From: Deltaproteobacteria bacterium RIFOXYA12_FULL_61_11
GTDB taxonomy: Bacteria; Bdellovibrionota_F; JAHFAK01; YA12-FULL-61-11
Reading direction: 5' to 3'
Length of the DNA stretch: 18,459 bases
NCBI GenBank assembly: GCA_001799195.1
Contig: MGSU01000027.1
Coordinates: forward strand, 1-18,459
The translations under genes were made by a program, and so were the position numbers. Of this stretch, positions 8,276 through 15,348 are shown in pieces. Numbering within the stretch: position 1 is the stretch's first letter; every line of letters starts with the position of its first letter. The notes beneath the pieces are model-generated. The model was given only the letters and a program-made list of their open reading frames with translations. It did not search any database and was not told the DNA's origin.

Positions 8276-8689
8276 TCAGCGTTGCAGGGCCGCCGTGACC
8301 TGTTCCTTGGTGAGCTGCCCTTGCAGTAACTGGAGGACCGTGCCCGCACTATCGAGCAGATAGATGCCGGGTAGAGCCTGCAGAGGGCGCTGCTGCAAGA
8401 GCGGTCGTATGGCAACGGTATCGACATCGATGTCCAGACGTTCGATGGGGATGCTGCTCGGGGTGCCAAGTGCTTGCTCGAGCGCCGCTGTGCTTGCGGC
8501 GATGGCCTTGGCCGTGCACTCACAGGCGTGTTTTCGGCCGATGAAGACGATGCGCACGACCTTGCTCGCACCGGAGGTCGGGACGGGGGTCTGGAGCTTG
8601 GGAGCTTGGTCCCCTTGCTCTGGTCGAGAGCAAGCCAGGGTACCGGCGAACAGAGTCAGGATGAGCAAGAGGCGGAGGGGAAAAAGCAT
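8276..8689 (-). CDS. Thioredoxin-fold lipoprotein with CxC motif
   Basis: This is a 137-residue protein. The signal peptide ends in GTLAC, giving lipidated Cys20. The rest matches a compact thioredoxin-like fold: strand VVRIVFIG (44-51), then Cys56-Glu-Cys58 at the start of the first helix where thioredoxins carry CxxC, strand IERLDIDVD, cis-proline motif ALPGIYLLD (Pro107), and VLQLLQGQLTKEQ at the end. The start at 8689 was chosen because GAGGAG lies six bases ahead; the frame extends upstream to 8830 but without a signal peptide. Located 50 nt after the SUMF1-like gene and 9 nt before the TPR gene. It would act at the periplasmic face, and CcdA from the same operon is a plausible reductant. 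The CxC pair could also bind As(III) or another soft metal. Confidence 0.75.
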   Translation of the reverse strand: MLFPLRLLLILTLFAGTLACSRPEQGDQAPKLQTPVPTSGASKVVRIVFIGRKHACECTAKAIAASTAALEQALGTPSSIPIERLDIDVDTVAIRPLLQQRPLQALPGIYLLDSAGTVLQLLQGQLTKEQVTAALQR

Positions 8690-8739
8690 GGCGAACTCCT
8701 CAAGTGGTGGTGTTGGGGTGGATTTGTACACTCTGCATC

Positions 8740-10404
8740 TCAGCGGTCCTTGCAGCAACGGAAGCCGGCATAGAGGTCGGCCCAGCCCGCATTGAAGGTG
8801 CAGGCGAAGCGGACCGAGGGTGAACCGCAATTGAAGGCGCCGCCGCGCACCTGGTAGCCGCGGGCATCCGCGCTGGTCGGTACGGCGACCACCTCCCAGA
8901 CGTTGCCGTTCACGTCGAAGAGGTCGTGGGCGTTGGTACAGGAGGGCATGGCGCCGGTCGGTAGGACATGGAAGCAGACGTGGCAGCTCGAGAGGCCGTA
9001 CTCCGCGGTCAGGGTGCAGGTCTCAGGGGTGTAGGGAGAGGAGGTCAGAGCGTCGTCGTAACCGCAGTTCTCGCCGGTAGGACAGTTTGCGAGCCCGAGC
9101 GCGGCGCAACACTGGCTGCAAGAGGTATCGACGCTGTTGCAGACGGAGGGGTCCCAGGTGTTGCCGAAGGTGAAGGTCGTGGCCTCCGGACCCTGACAGG
9201 CCTCGAGCCACTCGGATCCGCGGCACAGGCGTTTTCCGGCCGCGACACAGGCCTGCTCGAAGGTCTTGTGGGCGGCGGGGGTCAGATAATCAACATACCA
9301 CGGCAGCACTCCAGGTCGGCTCCTCGCGCCGCCGGAGGCTGTGCCTTGGTTGGTGGGCGTGGCGTCAGAACGCGAGGCCTCGTACCGGTCGAAGCAGACC
9401 CGGCCCACGGAACGCATGTCGTCCGGACAGGGCTCGAGAGCACTATCGTCCGCCGTGGCGTCGGCGGAGGTGTCCGGAGCGCACTCCGTTGGGGGGGCTG
9501 GCCCAGGGTCTCCGGATGGATCCTCCGGGTCGTCCACGCATTCTTCGGCGGAGGAATCGTTGGAGGAGGGATCGGGTTCGGGGTCCGCGGCGCCGTCGTC
9601 GGCGACCTCCTCCAAGGAATTGCCGTGTTCGGGAGTCAGGCAGCAGCGGAACCCCCGTGCCGCGGGGTTCCAGTCGCCCGGAATATACTCGCACCTATGC
9701 AGGGCCGCCGAGTCCGAGCAGTTATAGGCTCCGCCGCGCACCGTGCGCTCGTCGCCGCCGGCAACATGTTCCCAGAGGTTGCCGCTGAGGTCGTAGACCT
9801 CCCAGCCATTGCTGCACCCGGGAAAGGAACCGGTCGGGGCGAGGTGGACGGAGTCTCGACCATAGGCGTCAATGCCGTTGCAGGCCTTGGGGGCGTAGCG
9901 ATCTCCATAGGGATAGATGGTAGCGTCCGGTCCGGAGCAGGCCAGGCGCCATTCACGCGGCGTGCACAGGCGTTTCCCGGCCGCGGCGCAGGCCTCTGTG
10001 GCCGTGGCATTATCCGCGACCTCCCACGGTAGTACCCCGGCGACGCTATGGGCAAGGGTTTCCGAGGTTCCTGACGACGTTGCCGAGGCGTCGGGCCGCG
10101 AGGCCTCATAGCGGTCCATGCAGAAGATCCCGGCCACGACCGCCATGCCGACCGGGCACGTTAGCTTCCCTTTGGGATCGGGCACGCAGCGGTGGTCTGC
10201 GCAGCGGAAACCGTCGCCGCAGCTCTCCTCTTCGCTGCACTCGTCGACGCAACGTCCGTCCTCGGCGCAGACTTGGGAGCCGGAACAGTCCCGGTCGACC
10301 GTGCAGCGACTCTGCACACAGCCGTACCCGAGGCTCAGCAACAGGCCAAGGAAAAGAGCATGAGACATCGGTATCAACGAGTTGTAATAAATGTTGACGT
10401 ACAT
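8740..10404 (-). CDS. Lipoprotein with two SUMF1/FGE-like domains
   Basis: This is a 554-residue exported protein. The signal segment ends at LGYGC (Cys29), and a small Cys-rich module with eight cysteines follows (residues 34-73). SUMF1-like domain 1 (~84-255) and domain 2 (~326-554) both show MDRYEAS or FDRYEAS, AAGKRLC, EW, a DLSGNLWE or DVNGNVWE motif, VRGGA[YF]NC and a terminal GFRCC. An acidic Asp/Glu/Pro/Ser linker (~260-325) separates them. True formylglycine-generating enzymes bind copper with a C-x4-C pair. Here each domain keeps the first Cys (229; 526), but the next is nine residues on (238; 535), so sulfatase activation is unlikely. The ATG at 10404 has GAGG eight bases ahead; the later ATG at 10368 has none. 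Role in the arsenic/redox operon unknown; substrate binding, or a C-type-lectin-like scaffold, is possible. Confidence 0.82.
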   Translation of the reverse strand: MYVNIYYNSLIPMSHALFLGLLLSLGYGCVQSRCTVDRDCSGSQVCAEDGRCVDECSEEESCGDGFRCADHRCVPDPKGKLTCPVGMAVVAGIFCMDRYEASRPDASATSSGTSETLAHSVAGVLPWEVADNATATEACAAAGKRLCTPREWRLACSGPDATIYPYGDRYAPKACNGIDAYGRDSVHLAPTGSFPGCSNGWEVYDLSGNLWEHVAGGDERTVRGGAYNCSDSAALHRCEYIPGDWNPAARGFRCCLTPEHGNSLEEVADDGAADPEPDPSSNDSSAEECVDDPEDPSGDPGPAPPTECAPDTSADATADDSALEPCPDDMRSVGRVCFDRYEASRSDATPTNQGTASGGARSRPGVLPWYVDYLTPAAHKTFEQACVAAGKRLCRGSEWLEACQGPEATTFTFGNTWDPSVCNSVDTSCSQCCAALGLANCPTGENCGYDDALTSSPYTPETCTLTAEYGLSSCHVCFHVLPTGAMPSCTNAHDLFDVNGNVWEVVAVPTSADARGYQVRGGAFNCGSPSVRFACTFNAGWADLYAGFRCCKDR

Positions 10405-10423
10405 CTCTCCAACCTCGTCTCGC

Positions 10424-11131
10424 TCAACCGAACCCGCGGCTACCGAAGTACACCCCGACCAAGACGATGACAGCGCCGGCGCCCCGGCGCAAGTATTCGA
10501 GCACGACCGTAGCCCTGCGGTTCTCGAGGAGCTGCCGCGCTGCACCCATCGAGGTCCCGGCGAGCAGGACCAACACGCTATGCCCGAGGGCATAGGTGAG
10601 GAGCAGGGTGCCGCCCCAGGTGATCGACGAGCCCGAACCGGCCAGGTAGGTCAGGAGCACGATCAGGATCGGCGCGGCGCAGGGGGCGGACACGACGCCG
10701 AAGAGAAGTCCCAGGAGCAGGGCGCCGAGCAGCCCTCGCGTCTTGGGCTGGAGCCTGTAGCCGAGCGCGGGGATGGGGACGGTGAGCAGCCCCATCAGGT
10801 GCAAACCCATGACCACACACACTGCCGCAACCACGAAGTTCCAGATCTGCGAGACGTCGCCGTAGAGCTTGCCGGCCAGCGCCGCGATCATGCCGAGCAT
10901 GGTGAAGGTCACCGCGAGCCCGAAGATGAAGACGAGCGAGAACAGGAAGGCTCGCAGCACCCCGGGCTTGTCCTCGCGATTGCCGGCGACAAAGCTCATC
11001 ATCAGCGGGATCATGGCCAAGACGCAGGGGTTCGAGGCCGTGAGGGCGCCGCCCGCGAACACCGCGACCAGCGCCAGCCACGGATTGGTGTGAATGTATG
11101 CGCCCGCGTTGGTCACGAGGGAGTCGAGCAT
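10424..11131 (-). CDS. ccdA: CcdA/DsbD-type transmembrane thiol electron carrier
   Basis: This 235-residue protein has six predicted transmembrane helices and the two hallmark cysteines of the CcdA family. They lie in pseudo-symmetric motifs: SNPCVLAMIP (Cys36) in the first helix and SAPCAAPIL (Cys151) in the fourth. CcdA carries electrons from cytoplasmic thioredoxin across the inner membrane to periplasmic thioredoxin-like proteins, classically for cytochrome c maturation. No cytochrome genes are near. The likely clients are the periplasmic thiol proteins in this operon. GGAGGA lies six bases ahead of the ATG. It sits 43 nt after the small CPKC thioredoxin gene, which could feed it electrons from the cytoplasm (inference). 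Confidence 0.92.
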   Translation of the reverse strand: MLDSLVTNAGAYIHTNPWLALVAVFAGGALTASNPCVLAMIPLMMSFVAGNREDKPGVLRAFLFSLVFIFGLAVTFTMLGMIAALAGKLYGDVSQIWNFVVAAVCVVMGLHLMGLLTVPIPALGYRLQPKTRGLLGALLLGLLFGVVSAPCAAPILIVLLTYLAGSGSSITWGGTLLLTYALGHSVLVLLAGTSMGAARQLLENRRATVVLEYLRRGAGAVIVLVGVYFGSRGFG

Positions 11132-11174
11132 GGTGTCCTCCTCCGCACGCTACCTTTTCGTGGAGAATCCATTT

Positions 11175-11420
11175 TCATGTCCCGGTAGCCGTCGTGAGCC
11201 ATCCGGCGATTTCGGCGGCCGAGGGCAAGCGTCCGCTCGACTTGACCGTGCCGTCGAGGACCAGGGCCGGGGTCAGCATCACCCCGTACTTCATAATCTC
11301 GTCGAGCTTCTCGACTTTCTCGAGCTGGGCAACCACCCCGGAGGCCGCAATGGCCTGCTCGGCTGCTTCGTAGAGCTTCTTGCACTTGGGGCACCCGGTG
11401 CCCAATACTTTGATATTCAT
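11175..11420 (-). CDS. Small glutaredoxin-like thioredoxin (TM0996/MTH895 type)
   Basis: This 81-residue cytoplasmic protein begins MNIKVLGTGCPKCKKL, with redox pair Cys10-Pro-Lys-Cys13. It ends with the cis-proline motif LTPALVLDG (Pro51) and a short helix, as in the minimal thioredoxins called TM0996/MTH895 or redox-active disulfide protein 2. Members are commonly found next to COG0701 permeases and ArsR regulators, as here. The frame extends to 11456, but the ATG at 11420 is the clear start, with AGGAGG six bases ahead and the fold starting at residue 2. The gap to the permease stop is 10 nt. It may reduce the permease or CcdA, or bind As(III) through the CPKC pair. Confidence 0.9.
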   Translation of the reverse strand: MNIKVLGTGCPKCKKLYEAAEQAIAASGVVAQLEKVEKLDEIMKYGVMLTPALVLDGTVKSSGRLPSAAEIAGWLTTATGT

Positions 11421-11430
11421 GTCTAACCTC

Positions 11431-12606
11431 CTAAAAAAAAGTGCCATATGTTGCACCCGCGAAGGTCGATAGGATGATTACCAGGGAGACGAAAACCACC
11501 GTCTTCTTGGTGCCCATCACGCTGCGGATGACGAGCATGTTGGGTAGCGACAACGCCGGGCCGGCGAGCAGCAGCGCCAGCGCCGGGCCCTTGCCCATAC
11601 CCGAACCGATGAGCCCTTCCAGGATCGGTACCTCGGTGAGCGTGGCGAAGTACATGAACGCGCCGACGAACGACGCGAAGAAGTTGGCGAAGAGCGAGTT
11701 GCCGCCCACGGCCGCCGCTATCCAGGAGTTCGGGATGATGCCCCGTTCAGACCCCCCGGGGCCACCGAGCAGGAATCCCGCCACCAGGACGCCGCCGAGC
11801 AGTAACGGAAGGATTTGTTTGGCGAAGGTCCAGCTCGAGTCGACCCACGTCGAGAGTTCATCCTTATTGAACCAAGCGACGAGGCTGGTGACGAGGCCCA
11901 CGCTGAGCACGCCCGTCACGATCCATTTCGCCGAATGGATGGCAGCCCAGACGCCACCTTCCCCATCCGCGGGCTTGCCCCAGTTGGCAAAGACCAGAAT
12001 GCCCACCATGGCCGCGAAGTAGAGGCCGTCCTGCCAGAGGGATCGCCCTTTCTCCTCATCCGGCATCACGACAGGGCCTTCAGCCTGCCGAGCAGCTTCC
12101 TCCTTGCGGAAGATGAGGTGCATCAACAGGCCGAGCACCACGGCGAACGAGATGGCGCCCACTGCCCGGGCGAGGCCCAACTCGGGCCCGAGGATGCGGG
12201 CTGTGAGTATGATGGCCAGGATGTTGATGGCCGGGCCCGAATAGAGGAACGCGGTGGCTGGTCCGAGCCCGGCACCTCGCTTGTGGATGCTCGCGAAGAG
12301 GGGCAGGACCGTGCAGGAGCAGACCGCCAAGATGGTCCCGGACACCGCGGCCACTCCATAGGCGAGCGCCTTGTTGGCCTTCGGCCCGAGGTAGCGCATC
12401 ACCGCGGCCTGGCTCACGAACACGCTGATCGCCCCGGCAATGAAAAACGCGGGGACGAGGCACAGCAGGACATGCTCCTGCGCGTACCACTTCACCAGCG
12501 AGAGGCTTTCCTGGATGGCGTTCCAGAACCGCTCGCTGCCCGTCGGCAAGAACCAACAGGCCGCAAAGACTGTCAGGATCAGCGCGAGCTTGGTGCGTTC
12601 TCTCAT
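11431..12606 (-). CDS. COG0701 (YraQ/ArsP-like) permease
   Basis: This is a 391-residue inner-membrane protein with 8-10 hydrophobic segments in two related halves, matching the predicted permease family COG0701/DUF318. Family signatures are VCSCTVLPLFASI at about residues 95-107, followed by LGPATAFLYSGPAINI (114-129), and the mirrored TLTEVPILEGL and GPALALLLAGPALSLPNML in the second half. Some members (ArsP) export trivalent methyl- and aryl-arsenicals. That activity would fit directly beside arsM, which makes them, but ArsP specificity cannot be proven from motifs here. The Cys96-Ser-Cys98 pair could bind a thiophilic metalloid. The ATG overlaps the arsM stop as ATGA, which fixes the start at 12606. 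The open frame continues upstream to 13257 only as a shadow of arsM. Confidence 0.88.
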   Translation of the reverse strand: MRERTKLALILTVFAACWFLPTGSERFWNAIQESLSLVKWYAQEHVLLCLVPAFFIAGAISVFVSQAAVMRYLGPKANKALAYGVAAVSGTILAVCSCTVLPLFASIHKRGAGLGPATAFLYSGPAINILAIILTARILGPELGLARAVGAISFAVVLGLLMHLIFRKEEAARQAEGPVVMPDEEKGRSLWQDGLYFAAMVGILVFANWGKPADGEGGVWAAIHSAKWIVTGVLSVGLVTSLVAWFNKDELSTWVDSSWTFAKQILPLLLGGVLVAGFLLGGPGGSERGIIPNSWIAAAVGGNSLFANFFASFVGAFMYFATLTEVPILEGLIGSGMGKGPALALLLAGPALSLPNMLVIRSVMGTKKTVVFVSLVIILSTFAGATYGTFF

Positions 12607-13445
12607 CGTTTGCGTCCGACGAAACGGAGACTGGCGACCTTGCCGGCCAGAGCAGTACAAACATCCTCGAGCTGCAAGGCGGTCAGGCCCGAGGAGCCGG
12701 AACAGCAGGCCGCACCGGCTGAGGGATCGAGCAGACCGCGGAGCTGCAGAGCATCGTAGACCAGTCGATTGGGCACTTCGAGGTCCACCAGTCCTGCTTC
12801 TCGGAGACCTGCAAGGTACTCGGCCTCGGAAATGGCTCCGGCGATGCAAGCCGAGTACAGGAGTTCGGTCTTCACCGTCTCGGGCAAGGACTCGGCAACG
12901 ATGTCCGAGATGGAGAAGCGGCCGCCGGGTTTGAGCACGCGGTGCAGTTCGGCGAAGACGCGCGGCTTCTCCGGCGAGAGGTTGATCACGCAGTTCGAGA
13001 GCACGAGGTCGATGCTCGAGGGCTCGATGGGCAGGTCCTCGATGATGCCCCGGCGCACCTCGACGTTGGTCAGCCCAGCCGCGGCCGCGTTCGCCCGCGC
13101 GCGCTCGAGCATGGCCTCCGTCATGTCCACGCCGATCACCTTGCCCTCGGGTCCGACCAACTTGGCCGCAAGCAGGAGGTCGATGCCGGCTCCTGAGCCG
13201 AGGTCGAGCACGGTGTCGCCCCGGCGGATCCCGGAAAGAGCCACGGGGTTGCCGCAACCGAACGAGTTCTGGACGGCATCCGGGGGCAGACCGGCCAGAG
13301 TCTCGTAACCATAACCGGCGAGAGCGGTCAGGACTCCAGGGGCGATCGGTCCCGAACAGCAGCAGCCACCGGTGGGCTGGGGCTGCTCGACGGCCCGGGT
13401 ATACGATGCGGAAACGTTCTTGCGGATGGTGTCGGGATGGTTCAT
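12603..13445 (-). CDS. arsM: Arsenite methyltransferase ArsM
   Basis: This is a 280-residue cytoplasmic SAM-dependent enzyme that methylates As(III) using thiols and S-adenosylmethionine. The SAM site is seen as [15 protein letters not shown] (79-93) with IGVDMT downstream. The three arsenic-binding cysteines of the family are in their usual contexts: Cys64 (SFGCGNP), Cys152 (SNCVINLSP) and Cys200 (YSACIAGA). An N-terminal CCC (28-30) and a C-terminal CC (247-248) add extra thiols. The start overlaps the acr3 stop by ATGA, and the stop overlaps the permease start in the same way, so all three are translationally coupled. Together with Acr3 and the permease it suggests a choice between exporting arsenite and methylating it for separate efflux. 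Confidence 0.96.
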   Translation of the reverse strand: MNHPDTIRKNVSASYTRAVEQPQPTGGCCCSGPIAPGVLTALAGYGYETLAGLPPDAVQNSFGCGNPVALSGIRRGDTVLDLGSGAGIDLLLAAKLVGPEGKVIGVDMTEAMLERARANAAAAGLTNVEVRRGIIEDLPIEPSSIDLVLSNCVINLSPEKPRVFAELHRVLKPGGRFSISDIVAESLPETVKTELLYSACIAGAISEAEYLAGLREAGLVDLEVPNRLVYDALQLRGLLDPSAGAACCSGSSGLTALQLEDVCTALAGKVASLRFVGRKR

Positions 13446-14536
13446 GCCTTGTTCTCCTTGTGTGGATAGTACTTACGACCGAGCCAGAGCGCGACGTTGA
13501 CCAGGCCGATCATGACTGGCACCTCGACCAGCGGCCCGATGACCGCGGCAAAGGCCGCTCCGTGGGTGATGGTAAAGGTCGCCACCGCCACCGCGATGGC
13601 GAGTTCGAAGTTGTTCGAGGCCGCGGTGAAGGACAGAGTCGTGGCTTGCCCATAGGTCGCGCCGACCTTCTTGGAAAGGAAGAAGGAGATGAAGAACATC
13701 ACCACGAAGTAGATGAGCAACGGGATGGCGATGCGCACCACGTCGAGCGGCAACTCCACGATCGTCTCGCCCTTGAGCGAGAACATCACGATAATGGTGA
13801 AGAGCAGGGCGAGGAGCGTGAGCGGGCTGATCTTCGGGATGAAGGTGGCATGATACCAGACCTTGCCCTTCACCCGGATGAGGAAAAAGCGCGTGAGGAT
13901 ACCGGCGAGGAACGGGATGCCGAGATAGATGAAGACGCTCTCCGCGAGATCACCGATGGTGATGTTGACGGTCACGCCCTCGAGCCCGAACCAGGTCGGT
14001 ATAACTGTAATGAAAACATATGCATAGACCGAGAAGAAAAGTACCTGGAAAACGGAGTTGAAGGCGACGAGCCCGGCACAGTACTCGGTGTCGCCCTTGG
14101 CGAGGTCGTTCCAGACGATGACCATGGCGATGCAGCGGGCCAGACCGATCAGGATCAGGCCGATCATGTATTCGGGCTTGTCGGAGAGGAAGAGCACCGC
14201 GAGGGCGAACATCAGGATCGGACCGATGACCCAGTTCTGCACCAGCGACAGACCAAGGACCTTGGTGTTGCGGAAGACGGGGCCCATCTCCTCGTAGCGG
14301 ACCTTGGCCAGTGGCGGGTACATCATCAGGATGAGCCCGAGGGCGATGGGGAGGTTGGTCGTCCCAACGGTCCACCGGTTGATGAAGGGGACGACCGCTG
14401 GAATGAAGTAGCCTGCCCCGACGCCGATGGCCATGGCCGAGAAGATCCACACGGTGAGGTAACGGTCGAGGAAGGAGAGGTGTTTGATCGCACTGGTTGC
14501 CGCCGGGTCGGTTCTGGGTGAGGTTCGCTGGGCCAT
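13442..14536 (-). CDS. acr3: Acr3-family arsenite efflux permease
   Basis: This is a 364-residue inner-membrane protein of about ten helices that extrudes arsenite using the proton gradient. Acr3 hallmarks are [15 protein letters not shown] near the N terminus, [19 protein letters not shown] with the essential-type Cys135, and [15 protein letters not shown] near 302-316 with Glu311. The ATG at 14536 is joined to the arsR stop as TGATG and has AAGGAG seven bases ahead. An upstream in-frame ATG at 14563 would overlap arsR by 28 nt and is less likely. The frame continues upstream to 15013 only as a shadow of arsR. It is coupled to arsM by a 4-nt overlap. Confidence 0.96.
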   Translation of the reverse strand: MAQRTSPRTDPAATSAIKHLSFLDRYLTVWIFSAMAIGVGAGYFIPAVVPFINRWTVGTTNLPIALGLILMMYPPLAKVRYEEMGPVFRNTKVLGLSLVQNWVIGPILMFALAVLFLSDKPEYMIGLILIGLARCIAMVIVWNDLAKGDTEYCAGLVAFNSVFQVLFFSVYAYVFITVIPTWFGLEGVTVNITIGDLAESVFIYLGIPFLAGILTRFFLIRVKGKVWYHATFIPKISPLTLLALLFTIIVMFSLKGETIVELPLDVVRIAIPLLIYFVVMFFISFFLSKKVGATYGQATTLSFTAASNNFELAIAVAVATFTITHGAAFAAVIGPLVEVPVMIGLVNVALWLGRKYYPHKENKA

Positions 14537-14955
14537 CAGGCTGCTCCTTGGTCGGTTGGACATTCGCACTCCTGAGAAGAGGACGGACCACAACAGGCCT
14601 GGGAAGGTGTCCCCCCGATACTGTCCTTGCGTTCCAGCCAGGTCCGGAGTTCCTGCAGCACGTTCGCCGAAGAAGGATGCTTCGCCAGTTCGCCGCTCAG
14701 CGCATCGAGCACTGCGCGTTCGAGCGCATTCTCGGCAGGCCGGAGCGAGTAGTAGGTCCAGACCGCCGCTTTGCGATCGACGACCAACCCGGCATGGCGC
14801 AAGGTCGCCAGGTGGCGCGAGGCCTTGGACTGGGTAATGCCGAGCGCGGCCATGATATCGCAGACGCACAGTTCTTGGTGATTGAAGAGGAGCCACAGCA
14901 TCTGCAGCCTCGCTTCGTCGGCGAGAACCTTGAGGAATTTGGCGACGTCTCGCAC
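14536..14955 (-). CDS. arsR: ArsR-type As(III)-responsive repressor
   Basis: This is a 139-residue winged-helix regulator. The first ~85 residues are the ArsR fold. They include the metalloid site ELCVCDI (Cys30, Cys32) on the helix before the recognition region, then [18 protein letters not shown] and a beta-wing with VWTYYSL. Such proteins dissociate from DNA when As(III) binds. A C-terminal tail holds four more cysteines, CC at 121-122 and CEC at 130-132, which could form a second or alternative site. The start is a GTG with GGAGG seven bases upstream; no in-frame ATG lies between the promoter and that point. It is the first gene of the - strand operon and is joined to acr3 by TGATG. It most likely represses the whole operon. 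Confidence 0.94.
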   Translation of the reverse strand: MRDVAKFLKVLADEARLQMLWLLFNHQELCVCDIMAALGITQSKASRHLATLRHAGLVVDRKAAVWTYYSLRPAENALERAVLDALSGELAKHPSSANVLQELRTWLERKDSIGGTPSQACCGPSSSQECECPTDQGAA

Positions 14956-14984
14956 GGCAGACCCTCCCTCGGTAGAGATATATT

Positions 14985-15013
14985 CGTTTATCCGGTTGTA
15001 TGCATTTTGTCAA
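14985..15013 (-). promoter_or_regulatory. Candidate promoter of the ars operon
   Basis: A perfect TTGACA (15013-15008) is followed after 17 nt by TAAACG (14990-14985), a poor -10 match. An AT-rich TATATC lies a little downstream but with too long a spacer. The site is about 30 nt before the GTG of arsR. The -35 box overlaps the stop codon of the ribbon-helix-helix gene. Confidence 0.45.
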
Positions 15014-15017
15014 CTGG
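14991..15017 (-). promoter_or_regulatory. Candidate arsR operator (interrupted dyad)
   Basis: On the - strand CCAGTTG (15017-15011) and CAACCGG (14998-14992) form an inverted repeat with one mismatch and a 12-nt spacer centred on ATGCAT. It covers the proposed -35 box and the promoter spacer, where a repressor would block RNA polymerase. ArsR dimers bind imperfect dyads at such positions. The exact sequence is not one I can match to a known ArsR site. Confidence 0.45.
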
Positions 15018-15198
15018 TCGGATGTCTACCGCCTCCCTTTGTGCCGGCGAGCTGCTGGACCGATGCCGGCCATTCGGATCTGCAGCGTTCCGCGATGAGT
15101 TGCGCGATCCACTTGCTGGTCGAGAGCTGCTTCGCTTTCGCGACGTGCTTCATCGCGGTCTCGAGACGATCATCAAGATAAATGGTCACCTGACCCAT
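15010..15198 (-). CDS. Orphan ribbon-helix-helix (CopG-like) DNA-binding protein
   Basis: This is a 62-residue protein beginning [19 protein letters not shown]. This is the beta-strand and first helix of a ribbon-helix-helix fold, followed by the turn LSTSKW and second helix [13 protein letters not shown]. Proteins of this form are antitoxins or small autoregulators. The frame can start at 15252, but ATG 15198 has AAGGGG about five bases ahead and begins the fold directly. Relatives usually extend further after the EWP...LAG segment. Here the tail ends in a short Gly/Arg run, so the C terminus may be shortened. No toxin gene is adjacent: downstream is arsR on the same strand, 54 nt away. Its stop overlaps the proposed ars -35 box. 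Confidence 0.7.
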   Translation of the reverse strand: MGQVTIYLDDRLETAMKHVAKAKQLSTSKWIAQLIAERCRSEWPASVQQLAGTKGGGRHPTS

Positions 15199-15267
15199 AG
15201 GTACCCCTTTATGGAAAACCACATAGAGGTGCAAGTATATGTGCTCATTCATACTAGGTCTTGGTCA

Positions 15268-15292
15268 TCCATCCCTCCAGGGGAGGGATGGA
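15268..15292. promoter_or_regulatory. Perfect 11-bp palindrome upstream of the ribbon-helix-helix gene
   Basis: CCATCCCTCC (15269-15278) and GGAGGGATGG (15282-15291) are perfect inverted repeats around a 3-nt centre, with one further T-A pair at 15268/15292. There is no T-run on either strand, so a Rho-independent terminator is unlikely. Its place 70 nt upstream of the ribbon-helix-helix start suits an operator for that protein. A transcript hairpin is the alternative. Confidence 0.5.
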
Positions 15293-15348
15293 ATATCAGA
15301 GGAGATAATACTTGAAATACAGTATGTTATTACCAAGTAGGTGACGCT

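Noticed and set aside
8968-10032. 354-residue Gly/Val/Arg-rich + strand frame opposite the SUMF1-like gene.
   Set aside because: No recognisable domain, and the opposite strand has two clear SUMF1-like domains.
10405-10593. Longer N terminus for the SUMF1-like lipoprotein starting at 10593.
   Set aside because: It overlaps ccdA in another frame, has no signal peptide, and the ATG at 10404 has a good ribosome binding site.
10391-11188. Long + strand frame rich in Glu, Gln, His and Arg opposite ccdA.
   Set aside because: Composition typical of the antisense of a hydrophobic membrane protein gene; ccdA on the - strand has clear motifs.
12607-13257. Extended N terminus of the COG0701 permease reaching 13257.
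   Set aside because: Arg/Pro-rich shadow translation of arsM; the ATGA overlap marks the real start.
13406-14521. Long + strand frame rich in Asp, Glu and His opposite acr3.
   Set aside because: Antisense shadow of a membrane protein gene, no domain and no ribosome site.
14537-15013. Extended N terminus of Acr3 reaching 15013.
   Set aside because: It is the alternative frame of arsR; the TGATG junction and AAGGAG site mark the start at 14536.
15010-15198. Type II toxin-antitoxin pair with the ribbon-helix-helix protein as antitoxin.
   Set aside because: No toxin-like ORF is adjacent on either side; the neighbours are arsR and a non-coding stretch.
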